Assembly (NCBI GenBank): GCA_036389795.1
Contig: DASVWD010000222.1
Location: 1 to 52,895, forward strand
From: Longimicrobium sp.
Lineage (GTDB): Bacteria > Gemmatimonadota > Gemmatimonadetes > Longimicrobiales > Longimicrobiaceae
DNA length: 52,895 nucleotides
Reading direction: 5' to 3'
Shown: positions 9,968 to 18,278 of the stretch, piece by piece
How the letters are laid out: each line of letters begins with the position of its first letter
How positions within the stretch are numbered: position 1 is the stretch's first letter
The notes under the pieces: model-generated
Told to the model about the DNA's origin: nothing
The model's database searches: none
Seen by the model: only the letters and a program-made list of their open reading frames with translations
Made by a program: the position numbers and the translations under genes

Positions 9968-11697
9968 GCCCCCACCTCCCAGCGCTCCACGCGCGGCTCG
10001 TACGCCAGGCCGACCAGCACGGAGCCCGCCTCCACCTCGTCGCTGCGGTCCGTCGCCACCTGGTCCCTGAGCGACCGGAGCGCCTCGGTGGTGTACGCCG
10101 CCCTGATCTGCGCCGGCGGCGAGTCCGAATCGGCGAAGGCGGGGTCCTGCAGGTCGGCCGTGTCCAGCGTGCCGTCGAAGTTGGTGTCCTTCAGCCCCGA
10201 GTCGCCCAGCCCCGCCAGCCCGATGTCGGCCGCCAGCAGCACGTCGAGCTCGGCGCCCACGTGCAGCCCCAGCTCGCCCTCGATGTCGGCGTGCAGCTCG
10301 GCCCCCGCGCTGAAGGAGACGCTGGGGAGGATGCAGAACCTCAGCCCCAGCAGGAACCAGAGCTGGAAGACGAACACCACGATCGGCAGGAAGAGCATGA
10401 ACACGAAGGTGGCGACGATGGTGATGAGCGGGATGGAGATGAAGCAGATCTGCGGCAGCTCGCCCAGCCTGCCGTCCACGGGCTTGTCGTCGTCCACCTG
10501 GAAGCTCATCGCCGAGCCCGCGGGGGAGACCATCTGCACCGGCAGCCGCGCGCCCACCGTGGCCGCCAGCGCCGGGATGTCGGGGAGCTGGATGGTGACG
10601 GGGTGGTTCCCCGTCCCCACCGGGTCGAACGGCGCCGCCAGCTGGAAGACGTCGCTCGCCTCGCTCCACACCAGCTCGCCGCCGCAGTCGTTCCTCTCCC
10701 CCGTCTTCGGGCAGTCGCACCGGTGGCGGCGGACGTAGCAGCGCACCTGGTAGCGGCTGGCGTCGTCGAAGCGCGCGGTGCCGCCCGCCTCCACCTCGCG
10801 GCTGGAGACGGGGAGCATCCCGAAGTAGAGCGTCTTCCCCTCCGCGTCGTGCCCCGCCGTCCGGGGGTCGGCCACCAGCGGGTAGAGGGGATAGACCTGC
10901 TCGGTGACCTCCTCCGGCGTCTCGCCCACCACCTGCCAGCTGCCCACGTTCTCCGTCCCCGAGGGCACCCACCCCTCGGCGAGGGTCACGGCGTCCGCGT
11001 CGACCTTCCACTTGGCGATGTCGGCGCGCACCGCGGCGAGCTGCGTCTGCAGCTCCGCGCGCTTGGCGGCCGTGCTCGCGTCCAGCGCCTGGGCCAGCTT
11101 CGACTTCGCGGGCGCCAGCGCCGCCCCGGCCATGGCGCCGAAGACGCCGCCCTTGGTCACCCGGTGCCGCTTCTTGAGCACGCGCTGCTGCCCGGAGCGC
11201 TCGACCTTCGCCAGCTGCGCGGTCAGCGCCCCGGCCTTCTGCACCAGCTCGGCGGCCAGCGCCGCGTGCTCCCTGCGGAAGGAGAGGCGGCAGCGGCGCA
11301 CCACGAAGCCGGCCTCGCACACCTTGTCGCGGGAGACGCTGGGCAGCCCCGCCTGGTCGCAGTGGAGCTCGCACACCACCAGGTAGAAGCGCTTGTGGGT
11401 GGGGAGGAAGAGCTTGCGCACCCCCGTGGGCTGCAGCGAGTAGCGCGACAGCGTCTTCGACGGCTTCACGTCGGGCCCGGCGACCACCTTCTGCACGATG
11501 TCGTCGTCGCCGTAGAGGAGCGACTTCTGCGGCTCCTTGACGAAGAGGCTCACCGGGTCGGAGGTGTCGTACTTCTGCACCACCGGCCGGGTGGAGCGCA
11601 CGTCGCGCTTCGGCGCGCCCGGCGTCTGCGGGACGAGCTTCGGCCAGCGCCACCAGGGGGCGATCAGCTTCCAGGGACGGTCGTCGCAGTTGGCCAT
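9964..11697 (-). CDS. Uncharacterised eCIS-locus protein with a hydrophobic hairpin
   Basis: 577 residues from the ATG at 11697 (MANCDDRPWKL). Residues about 160-230 are a charged helical region. A Cys cluster follows (CYVRRHRCDC, CGGE; about residues 320-345). Residues about 410-460 form two adjacent strongly hydrophobic segments (CFISIPLITIVATFVFMLF and VVFVFQLWFLLG). The C-terminus has alternating polar/hydrophobic strands and Asp-rich DTADLQDPAFADSD. I do not recognise the family. It stands within the baseplate gene block, yet known Afp/PVC baseplates lack transmembrane parts. By analogy with membrane-linked systems it could anchor the particle to a membrane; this is inference. The next gene, gp25, overlaps its stop. 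Confidence 0.85.
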   Translation of the reverse strand: MANCDDRPWKLIAPWWRWPKLVPQTPGAPKRDVRSTRPVVQKYDTSDPVSLFVKEPQKSLLYGDDDIVQKVVAGPDVKPSKTLSRYSLQPTGVRKLFLPTHKRFYLVVCELHCDQAGLPSVSRDKVCEAGFVVRRCRLSFRREHAALAAELVQKAGALTAQLAKVERSGQQRVLKKRHRVTKGGVFGAMAGAALAPAKSKLAQALDASTAAKRAELQTQLAAVRADIAKWKVDADAVTLAEGWVPSGTENVGSWQVVGETPEEVTEQVYPLYPLVADPRTAGHDAEGKTLYFGMLPVSSREVEAGGTARFDDASRYQVRCYVRRHRCDCPKTGERNDCGGELVWSEASDVFQLAAPFDPVGTGNHPVTIQLPDIPALAATVGARLPVQMVSPAGSAMSFQVDDDKPVDGRLGELPQICFISIPLITIVATFVFMLFLPIVVFVFQLWFLLGLRFCILPSVSFSAGAELHADIEGELGLHVGAELDVLLAADIGLAGLGDSGLKDTNFDGTLDTADLQDPAFADSDSPPAQIRAAYTTEALRSLRDQVATDRSDEVEAGSVLVGLAYEPRVERWEVGA

Positions 11698-11747
11698 CGC
11701 CTCACACCCGTCCTGGGGCGGTTGATGCGACTCTGCTCGGGGAATCC

Positions 11748-11849
11748 GTAGGGTCGAGGCATGCCTCGACCGGCGGATGCTGGCTCGTGCGCGGCAGGCG
11801 GCCTTTCGCGCAGGTGCAGCCTGTGCTCGGACTCGCATGCTCGCCCCTA
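11748..11849. repeat. Inverted-repeat element with 20-bp perfect palindrome in the eCIS operon
   Basis: A perfect 20-bp palindrome (GGTCGAGGCA and its complement) lies at 11752-11771. Its left flank, GTAGGGTCGAGGCATGC at 11748, recurs inverted with changes as GCATGCTCGCCCCTAC at 11834-11849, giving a roughly 100-bp inverted-repeat unit of REP type. It fills most of the 201-bp gap between the spike gene and the hydrophobic protein gene; I see no gene in this gap. Confidence 0.8.
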
Positions 11850-11898
11850 CGAGACACACCGCGAACCGCGGCGACGGCGACGGGGCTCATCGTGCCGC

Positions 11899-12558
11899 TC
11901 ACCAGATGTTGCCGGCGCCGGGGGTGTACATCGGCGAGACCACGCCCACGCTGCAGACGATGGTCTGGCAGTTGATCACCCCGTCGAAGTTGGCCACCGG
12001 CGCGTGCACGTTCATCACGCTGGCGGTCACGTCCACGGCCACGTTGGCGTTGATCTTCACGTTCCCCGCGGCGTCCATGGTGATGGTGCACCCGTTGGAG
12101 TGGCTCAAAGTCACCTGCTGCGCGCCGTCATCCAGCACCAGCTTGTGCCCGCTCTTCATGGAGAGCGTGACCTTGAACGCGCCGGCGGTGTCGTCGAACT
12201 CCAGCAGGCTCCCCGCGCGCGACTTGATCAGCCGCTTGTTGTTCTGCGCGTCGGCCTCCTCGGGGAGCGCCTCCTTCCCGTTCCAGCAGCTGCCCACGAT
12301 GTAGGGGCGGCGCAGGTCCCCGGCCTCGAAGGCCACCACCACCTGCGTGTCGACCGCGGGGAGCGCCTCGAACCCCTGGTCGTCGTCGGCGTACGGCGTG
12401 AGCAGGGTGGCCCAGGCGCGCACCTCGCCGTCGTCGCTCCCGAGCCAGGGGAGCCGCACCTGGATGCGCCCGATCCGCTCGGGGTCCACCACGTCGGTGA
12501 CGATGGCCGGGTAGACGCCCCAGTGCAGCGGCGGCCCGGCGGCGCGCGGCCCGCTCAC
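11899..12558 (-). CDS. Spike protein, phage baseplate V / VgrG gp5-like
   Basis: 219 residues from a GTG at 12558 overlapping the preceding TGA as GTGA. Residues about 15-90 form the OB-fold of the Phage_base_V family (IGRIQVRLPWLG, then DTQVVVAFEAGDLRRPYIVG and the SCWNGKE motif). The rest is alternating beta strands (KLVLDDGAQQVTLSH, NVKINANVAVDVTA) expected to make a trimeric beta-helix needle. It pierces the target envelope. No PAAR gene is seen next to it, so the tip is either formed by this protein or encoded elsewhere. Confidence 0.93.
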   Translation of the reverse strand: MSGPRAAGPPLHWGVYPAIVTDVVDPERIGRIQVRLPWLGSDDGEVRAWATLLTPYADDDQGFEALPAVDTQVVVAFEAGDLRRPYIVGSCWNGKEALPEEADAQNNKRLIKSRAGSLLEFDDTAGAFKVTLSMKSGHKLVLDDGAQQVTLSHSNGCTITMDAAGNVKINANVAVDVTASVMNVHAPVANFDGVINCQTIVCSVGVVSPMYTPGAGNIW

Positions 12559-13643
12559 GAGGTCCCCTCGTTCACGGTGGCGCGCTCGGCCTCGAAGCGG
12601 GTGCGGAAGCCGCTCTCGCGGTCGTAGCTGTGGCGCACGCGGGTCACGTAGTAGCCCCCGCCGTTGAAGGGCGCGCCCACCCGCTCCAGCGACAGCCGGC
12701 TCCCCACCACCATCTCCGGCGTGCCGTTGGTGGTCCCCACCGCCGTCACGAAGCCGCGCGCGCGGCGCAGCATCTCGGCGCGGGCCCACTCGCGCGCCTC
12801 GCCGTCGGTGAGCGGCACGTCGCGCACGCGCCGGCTCACCCGCTCGCCGAAGGCCCGCTGCAGGACGTCGGGCCCCGTTTTCCCGCCCGTGACCTCGGCC
12901 TGCACCACGTCGCCCTCCGCACTCTCGTCGATGGTGTCGCGGTCCTTCGCGTCGTAGCCGCTCACCTGCACCTTGGTGCGCTGGTGGGCCAGGTCGGCGC
13001 GCAGCGCCACGTCCAGCAGCTGGTTCCCCTGCACCAGGGTGATCTCGGTGCCCGTGCGGCTGGAGCGGCTCTCGAAGTGCAGCGTGTCGTCGTCGACCCA
13101 CACCTCGGCCTGGATGCGCCCGGCGCGCTCGCGCAGGAAGGCCAGGTCGCTCTGCCCCCACTGCTGCACCACGTCGTAGGTGGGCCCGTCCGCGTTCACC
13201 TGGGGCGAGAGGCCGTGCTGCGAGGCGATCTCGCTGGCGATGTCGGCGTCGCTCTGGTTCTCGTAGGTGCGCATCCGCCGCGTCATGCGCAGGTCCATCA
13301 GCCGGTCCTCGGCGAAGAGCACCACCTGGGGCTCGCGGGTCTCGGCCCACACCGCCTCGATGGCGCTCACCAGGCCGCGGAAGACGGTGCGGGCGGTGCC
13401 GCTGGGGCCCAGCGCCAGGTCGATCTTCTTCCCGAAGTCGACCAGGCTACCGTCCAGCCAGCGCTCGGGGACCTCGGGCGTGTCAGGGTGGGCGGGGGTG
13501 CCGGCCACCCGCACCGTGAGCGTCTTCAGCCCCTCGGTGGTCTCCTCCACCTCCAGGCGCAGGCAGTCGCGCGCGAGCTCGCCGGTCACGGTGCCGTCCA
13601 CCTGGAAGACGGGCTCGGCCGAGTAGAAGATCGGCTCAGTCAT
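12555..13643 (-). CDS. gpD/VgrG N-terminal-like baseplate hub protein
   Basis: 362 residues, ATG at 13643. It matches the Phage_GPD late-control family: an early strand-rich domain, the DIASEIASQHGLSPQV segment, then a barrel with HFESRSSRTGTEITLVQGNQ and a C-terminal SLERVGAPFNGGGYYVTRVRH strand pair. It forms the trimeric hub linking tube and spike. Separate gpD and gpV genes are normal in eCIS, in contrast to fused VgrG of type VI systems. It overlaps the genes on both sides by a few bases. Confidence 0.92.
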   Translation of the reverse strand: MTEPIFYSAEPVFQVDGTVTGELARDCLRLEVEETTEGLKTLTVRVAGTPAHPDTPEVPERWLDGSLVDFGKKIDLALGPSGTARTVFRGLVSAIEAVWAETREPQVVLFAEDRLMDLRMTRRMRTYENQSDADIASEIASQHGLSPQVNADGPTYDVVQQWGQSDLAFLRERAGRIQAEVWVDDDTLHFESRSSRTGTEITLVQGNQLLDVALRADLAHQRTKVQVSGYDAKDRDTIDESAEGDVVQAEVTGGKTGPDVLQRAFGERVSRRVRDVPLTDGEAREWARAEMLRRARGFVTAVGTTNGTPEMVVGSRLSLERVGAPFNGGGYYVTRVRHSYDRESGFRTRFEAERATVNEGTS

Positions 13644-13812
13644 CGAACCCGTGGGCGCGGGTGCGCAGGCCGTCGCGCAGCAGCCGCATGGCCGCGGCGG
13701 CCGCCTTCTCCTGCTCCTGCCACTCCATCGCCTGGGCGCCGCTCTCCGCCCCGGTGGTGGGGGCCGCCTCGGCGGTGACCTCGGTGGAGAGCTCGTCGAC
13801 GCGCACGCTCAT
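13636..13812 (-). CDS. Small eCIS protein, possibly DUF5908-like
   Basis: 58 residues. The ATG at 13812 (MSVRVDELSTEV) overlaps the LysM gene stop as ATGA, so this start is preferred over an upstream one inside that gene. It has a short N-terminal strand with a VDEL motif and a C-terminal amphipathic helix (QEQEKAAAAAMRLLRDGL). Small proteins with an M-x-V-x-I-x-EL start occur next to LysM genes in many eCIS loci and are called DUF5908; the match here is loose. Its 3' end overlaps the gpD gene by 8 bp. Role unknown, perhaps baseplate assembly. Confidence 0.75.
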   Translation of the reverse strand: MSVRVDELSTEVTAEAAPTTGAESGAQAMEWQEQEKAAAAAMRLLRDGLRTRAHGFDD

Positions 13813-15359
13813 CTCTGCTTCCCTCCCGGCCCGCAGCCGCACCCGCACCCCGTGCGGGCGCCGCGCGGGCGCTGCCTCGTCTCGGACTTCGTCAATCCGG
13901 TCGCCGCCGGGAAATCACCGGGACCGGACGTCGACCCGCCGACCTTCTTCCGCCGCACCGGGCCGCCGGAGGGGAGCTCGCGCGTGGTGGAGGCGGCGGG
14001 GAGCTGCTCCCAGGGCGGGATGGTGGGGTCGCGGGTGACCGGCACCTCGGCGGCGCTGTAGTACGGGCGCAGCGCCACCACGCCGGAGCGCGCCTGCGCG
14101 GCCCCGCTCACCAGCGGCCGGAGCGGCACCCCGAAGCCGTAGCTCACCGCGCGCGGGTCCGCCCGCGGCGGCGCGTACGCGGCCGGGGTGGCGGTCGACG
14201 CGGCGGAAGCCGACTCGGGCTCGACGGAGATCACCGTGGCCCCCTCGGGATAGGGGGACGGGGCGGCCGGCGCGGTGGGCACGTAGGACGCGGCCGCGCC
14301 GGAGGCGAGCGCGCTGGTTCCCCCCGAGGGGACGCTGGCGGTGGCGCTGGCGCCCGCCGCGCCGAAGGAGCGGATGGCGGACCCCGCGGCGGCCTCGGCC
14401 TTGGCGATGCGCACCGTCTCGACCGCCGCGCCCACGCCCCCGGCCGCGGAGAGCGCGAAGCCGGACGAGGCCGCGGGGGTGGCGCCCGCCCCGGCCCCGG
14501 CGGAGAGCGAGCCCGAGCGCTCCAGCCCCAGCGAGGCCTCGAGCGAGGCGCCCACGTCGGCCCCGAAGCCGGTGCTGACGCCCACGCCGGCGCTCAGGTT
14601 GAGCGAGGTGTCGACGTCGATCTCCACCCCCGCCTCGAGCGAGAGGGTGCCGTCGACCCCGGCGGCCAGCCCGCGCCAGGCGCCGGGGTCCACCCCCACG
14701 CGCGCGGCGAAGTCGGCCAGGCTCTCCCCCGCCATCGCCTCCAGGGTGAAGTCCGCCGAGAGGCCCAGCTCCAGCCCCACGCCGAGGCCCAGGTTGAGCC
14801 CCAGCCCCAGGCTCCCCGGCATCCCGAAGCCGATCCCCCCGGTGGCGGAGGGGGCGTTGCCCTCCTTGCTGGAGCCGGGGCCCGACTTCATCAGCTGGTA
14901 GTCGGCGTTCTGCTCCTTGATGGAGACGCTCATCTTGGCGCGGAGCGGGAAGCCGTTCTCGGCGAAGAGGTCGAAGTCGAGCGACACCGTGCTGATGACG
15001 CCTTTGATCTCAAGCCCGCCCCACTCGAACTTCACCCGCGGGGGCGACTGGCGCTTCCCGGCGGGCCCCTGGGGGAGCACGAACTGCTCGACCTTGGCCG
15101 TCTTCTCGCGCACGTTGCGCGGCTCACCGCCCCCGCCCGTCTCGTCGGCGGTGTCGAACACCAGGTCGAAGGAGAGCTCGGTGGCCGAGTTGCCGGTGAA
15201 CTGCTGCGCGGTGCGCCCCTTCTGCGCGCCCCCCTCGGTGTTGTTGGTGAGCGTGAGGCGCAGCGACGCCGGGTTGAACTGGACGGTGATCGTCTCCAGC
15301 TCGGTGTCCTTGGAGTCGTTGCTGAGCTTGATCAGCTTCGCCTTCTCGAGTGCCGCCAC
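13809..15359 (-). CDS. CIS tube-initiator protein with LysM domain (Afp7-like)
   Basis: 516 residues from a GTG at 15359 preceded by GGAGG. The N-terminus (ITVQFNPASLRLTLTN, then FDLVFDTADET and VKFEWGGLEIKGVIS) matches the CIS tube/gp53-like family, and residues about 208-235 (ESLADFAARVGVDPGAWRGLA) resemble a LysM motif. This protein joins the tube and the baseplate hub. The remaining C-terminal 280 residues are an unusual low-complexity tail rich in Ala, Ser, Gly and Pro, ending in alternating Gly-Cys (TGCGCGCGPGG). Most homologues I know end soon after LysM, so the tail is an oddity, perhaps lineage-specific. Confidence 0.88.
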   Translation of the reverse strand: MAALEKAKLIKLSNDSKDTELETITVQFNPASLRLTLTNNTEGGAQKGRTAQQFTGNSATELSFDLVFDTADETGGGGEPRNVREKTAKVEQFVLPQGPAGKRQSPPRVKFEWGGLEIKGVISTVSLDFDLFAENGFPLRAKMSVSIKEQNADYQLMKSGPGSSKEGNAPSATGGIGFGMPGSLGLGLNLGLGVGLELGLSADFTLEAMAGESLADFAARVGVDPGAWRGLAAGVDGTLSLEAGVEIDVDTSLNLSAGVGVSTGFGADVGASLEASLGLERSGSLSAGAGAGATPAASSGFALSAAGGVGAAVETVRIAKAEAAAGSAIRSFGAAGASATASVPSGGTSALASGAAASYVPTAPAAPSPYPEGATVISVEPESASAASTATPAAYAPPRADPRAVSYGFGVPLRPLVSGAAQARSGVVALRPYYSAAEVPVTRDPTIPPWEQLPAASTTRELPSGGPVRRKKVGGSTSGPGDFPAATGLTKSETRQRPRGARTGCGCGCGPGGKQR

Positions 15360-15402
15360 GCGTCCTCCCGAGTGGTTGCCGGTGCCTCAACTGCTTTCAG
15401 GT

Positions 15403-15496
15403 CTCACACAGAGGACACGGAGGACACGGAGAAACTGCATCCGATGCGTCGCTCCGGTCTCGCTTTCCTCTGTGTTCTCTGTGTCCTCTGTGTGAG
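15403..15496. repeat. Hairpin repeat of CACAGAGGA/CACGGAGAA type
   Basis: Arms at 15403-15434 and 15464-15496 are built of 9-bp units (ACAGAGGAC type) and are mutual complements, giving a hairpin over 30 bp long with a roughly 30-bp loop. It fills the 149-bp gap between the tube 2 stop and the LysM gene start. Related copies occur near 22675, 25671, 45361, 49999 and 52667. Confidence 0.9.
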
Positions 15497-15508
15497 CTAT
15501 GCCGTTCC

Positions 15509-16090
15509 TTACAGCGCCAGCTGCAGCCCCTCGTGCGCGATGTGGAGCTCCTCGATCGCCACGTCGCCGGTCTTGGCGTTCAGCTGCGGGCCGGAGACCT
15601 TCGCCGGGAGGCCGCGGGTGAAGGTCCAGGTGGCCAGCACGGTGGCGCCGTCGAACCCAAGCACCTGGATGGTGCCGTCGTAGCGGGCCACGGGGCGCAC
15701 CCCGTTCAGCACCCCCTGCAGCCAGGCCCAGAGCGCGGTGTTCACCCGGTTGTCGCTGCCGTAGAACATCCCGCGCTTGAGCACCAGGTTGGTGTACTTC
15801 CCCCGCCCCACGCGGCGGATCACCCCGTTGTTGCGCCCGCCCTCCTGCAGCTCCTGCACGTCCATCTCGACCTCGAGCCCCGAGCACTCCTGGAAGCCGC
15901 CGTCGCCGAGCGACTCGCCCCCCGCGGAGCTCCCCAGGGAGATCTCCACGGAAATGCTGGCGGAGATCCCCGCGGTGGCCCCGGCGGCGCCCGTGGTCCC
16001 CGACTGCCCCGACTCGGCCGCGGCGCTCTTGCGGAGCGACACGCGGAAGTTGAAGGTGCCCGCCAGGCGGTGGGCGGCGTCGACGGCCAT
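15509..16090 (-). CDS. Second tail-tube protein (gp19-like)
   Basis: 193 residues, ATG at 16090, one base after the sheath 2 stop. Tube-family signatures: GTFNFRVSL at the start, FQECSGLEVEMDVQELQEGG, TNLVLKRGMFYGSDN, ALWAWLQGV, and IEELHIAHEGLQL at the end. Residues about 25-60 are a Gly/Ala/Ser insertion not present in tube 1 (151 residues). Such paralogous tube proteins in eCIS usually lie at the baseplate-proximal end of the inner tube. Pairing with its own sheath gene suggests the two form one special layer. Confidence 0.93.
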   Translation of the reverse strand: MAVDAAHRLAGTFNFRVSLRKSAAAESGQSGTTGAAGATAGISASISVEISLGSSAGGESLGDGGFQECSGLEVEMDVQELQEGGRNNGVIRRVGRGKYTNLVLKRGMFYGSDNRVNTALWAWLQGVLNGVRPVARYDGTIQVLGFDGATVLATWTFTRGLPAKVSGPQLNAKTGDVAIEELHIAHEGLQLAL

Positions 16091-16091
16091 C

Positions 16092-18146
16092 TCACTCCTC
16101 CGTCACCAGGGTGCCGTCGCCCCCGCGCGAGAGCTTGAGGACGATGAACTCCAGCGGCTCGGCCGGGGCCACGCCCACGTGGCAGAAGAGCCGCCCCTGG
16201 TCCACCTCGTACGGCGGGTTCAGCTCCTCGTCGCACTTGACGAAGAAGGCCTCGGCCGGCGTCTGCCCGCGGAAGGCGTTGGCGGTGAAGAGCTGCCCCA
16301 GGTAGAGCTCCAGCAGCCGCCGGAGCTCGTCGCGGAGCGCCGCGCTGTTGGGCTCGAAGACGGTCCACTGCATCTGCTGCAGGAGGGTCCGGCCCAGCAT
16401 GGTCATCAGCCGGCGCACCGAGAGCTGCCGCCAGAGCGGGTCGCGCGAGAGGGTGCGCCCGGCGGTGAGCACGATCCCGTCGCGCTCGGGGAGGAAGACG
16501 TTCACCGCCTGCTGGTGCAGCTCGTCGTGGCGCGCGGGGCTCACCCGGTCCAGCACCGACACCGCGCCCACCACCCGCGCGTTGGCCGGCCCGTGCGGCA
16601 CCCCGAAGGCGATCTCCTGCTTCGCCACGATCCCCGCCGCGAAGGCCGAGGGCGGGACGGAGACCAGCGGGTCGCGCTCGTCGTCGGGGCGCGAGACGCG
16701 CAGCCACGGGTGGTAGCCCGCCGCCCACCAGCTCGAGAACCGCGCGCGCCACTCCAGCACCCTGCGGTGGGGGAGCCCCGGGGGGACGTCGAGCAGCACC
16801 ACCCACGAGCGCAGCTCCTCCGCCAGGTCCACCACCTGCTGCTGCCGCGCGACGATCTCGTCGAAGTCGAGCTCCGGGTCGAGGTGCAGCGCGACCAGCT
16901 CCCCGGCCGACCCGTCGGGCTCCGCCGGCCCGTCCGGGCAGTCCACGCCGGAGGAGGGCGGCTCCGGCTCCACCGCCAGCTCCACGCAGGGCTCGAACGC
17001 GGGCCCGGCGAGGCTCACGTCGGCCGCGTCCTTGCGCCCGGCCAGCGGCTCCGGCGAGTACAGGTCGGGGACGCAGACGATGGAGAGGTCGTCCAGCTCC
17101 ACCAGGGCGTGGATCCCGCTCCGCGGCTGCTCGTCGCCCGGCGTCCAGCGGCCGTCGAAGAAGTCGTCGTGGACGATGGCCTCGTAGCGGTCGCGCCCGC
17201 AGGTGAACTGGGGCGAGGGCGGCGCGGGCGGCGGGCGCAGCTTGGGGTCGTCCACCTCCAGGTCGTCCTCGATCCAGGCCGGGTCGGGGTAGACGAGCGA
17301 CGAGTCGCGGTAGAGCACGGCCGCCATCCAGCGCGGGTGCAGCGCCGAGAGCCCCAGCCGCTCGTGCACCTCGGCGCGCTCGATCCCGTCGTCGGCCAGG
17401 TCGACCACCGCCAGGTCCGCCTCCACCACCTCCACCCGCTCGGGCTTGGAGGCGGCCGCCGACTCCAGTACGGAGACCCGCCGCCGCACCGGGTCCTCCG
17501 GGTCCCACTCGTCGCGCACGGTGCTCACGAAGCGCAGCTCGGCCACGCCGCCCGCCAGCCAGAGCCGCAGCAGCGTCCCCGCCGGCACGGGCGTCTGGGC
17601 GGTGGGGACGATCTCGGCCGCGGTGGTGGGGGCGTCCTCGAACGGGAGCGGCCGCACGCGGAAGGAGAGGGTGGCGCGCAGCCGGTTCCCCCAGCTCCCC
17701 TCGTCCCGGGCCCGGAGCCGGAGCGTCCCCCCCAGCCGCGGCGTGGCGCCCCTCACGTCGCCGAAGGCCGTCCCGTGCTCGTTGGAAGCGATCCCCTCGC
17801 CGTAGTCGTGGACCACGCGCACCACGTAGGCGCGCCGCCCGCCCTGCTCGAAGAAGGCGGCCACCGCGTAGGGGAGGAGCCCCGGCCCCTCGAAGCCGCC
17901 GTAGAGCCGGCGGTAGGCGCTCCAGCTCTCCACGGGGACGGCCACCGAGCGTAAGCCGAGCGTGGGCGCGGCGGGCCCGCGGGGCGGCTCGGCCCACGAC
18001 GCCGTGAAGGCGGGCAGGCGCGCGGGCCCGCGCGGGGCCACGCCCACGAAGGCGGCCACGTCCATGCGCACGCCCGTGAGCGCGCGCACCGGCTCGTCCG
18101 GCAGGGGGTAGACCCCGGGGGCGCCGAGGAGCAGTCGTTCCCGCAT
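16092..18146 (-). CDS. Second tail-sheath protein (variant sheath)
   Basis: 684 residues. The start GAPGVYPLPDEP and the C-terminal sheath domain from about residue 575 (WRQLSVRRLMTMLGRTLL, then QWTVFEPNSAALRDELRRLL and FFVKCDEELN) identify the contractile sheath family. It is longer than sheath 1 and the middle domain (about 180-480) is divergent and acidic, including a Pro-rich turn and Cys residues. In Afp, extra sheath paralogues are minor components near the baseplate, so this is probably a low-copy sheath. It forms a 1-bp-spaced pair with tube 2. Confidence 0.92.
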   Translation of the reverse strand: MRERLLLGAPGVYPLPDEPVRALTGVRMDVAAFVGVAPRGPARLPAFTASWAEPPRGPAAPTLGLRSVAVPVESWSAYRRLYGGFEGPGLLPYAVAAFFEQGGRRAYVVRVVHDYGEGIASNEHGTAFGDVRGATPRLGGTLRLRARDEGSWGNRLRATLSFRVRPLPFEDAPTTAAEIVPTAQTPVPAGTLLRLWLAGGVAELRFVSTVRDEWDPEDPVRRRVSVLESAAASKPERVEVVEADLAVVDLADDGIERAEVHERLGLSALHPRWMAAVLYRDSSLVYPDPAWIEDDLEVDDPKLRPPPAPPSPQFTCGRDRYEAIVHDDFFDGRWTPGDEQPRSGIHALVELDDLSIVCVPDLYSPEPLAGRKDAADVSLAGPAFEPCVELAVEPEPPSSGVDCPDGPAEPDGSAGELVALHLDPELDFDEIVARQQQVVDLAEELRSWVVLLDVPPGLPHRRVLEWRARFSSWWAAGYHPWLRVSRPDDERDPLVSVPPSAFAAGIVAKQEIAFGVPHGPANARVVGAVSVLDRVSPARHDELHQQAVNVFLPERDGIVLTAGRTLSRDPLWRQLSVRRLMTMLGRTLLQQMQWTVFEPNSAALRDELRRLLELYLGQLFTANAFRGQTPAEAFFVKCDEELNPPYEVDQGRLFCHVGVAPAEPLEFIVLKLSRGGDGTLVTEE

Positions 18147-18153
18147 GAACTCC

Positions 18154-18277
18154 AGTGCGAAGTGCGAGGTGCGAAGTGCGACGTCCTTTAGTGCTTAGTG
18201 TTTTAGTCCTTAGTGCTCAGTCCTCGGCGTCGTACCTGGCACTCAGCACCGAGGACTAAGCACTAAAGCACTAAGGA
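18154..18277. repeat. Compound repeat: AGTGCGA tandem plus TTAGTGC hairpin
   Basis: 18154-18182 has four AGTGCGA-type units just upstream of the sheath 2 start. 18187-18277 is a long imperfect hairpin whose arms consist of 7-8 bp units (TTAGTGC, TTAGTCC) ending in AGTCCTCGG, around a short loop near 18230-18248. It starts at the tube 1 stop codon. No gene is visible in this 132-bp gap. Confidence 0.88.
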
Positions 18278-18278
18278 C

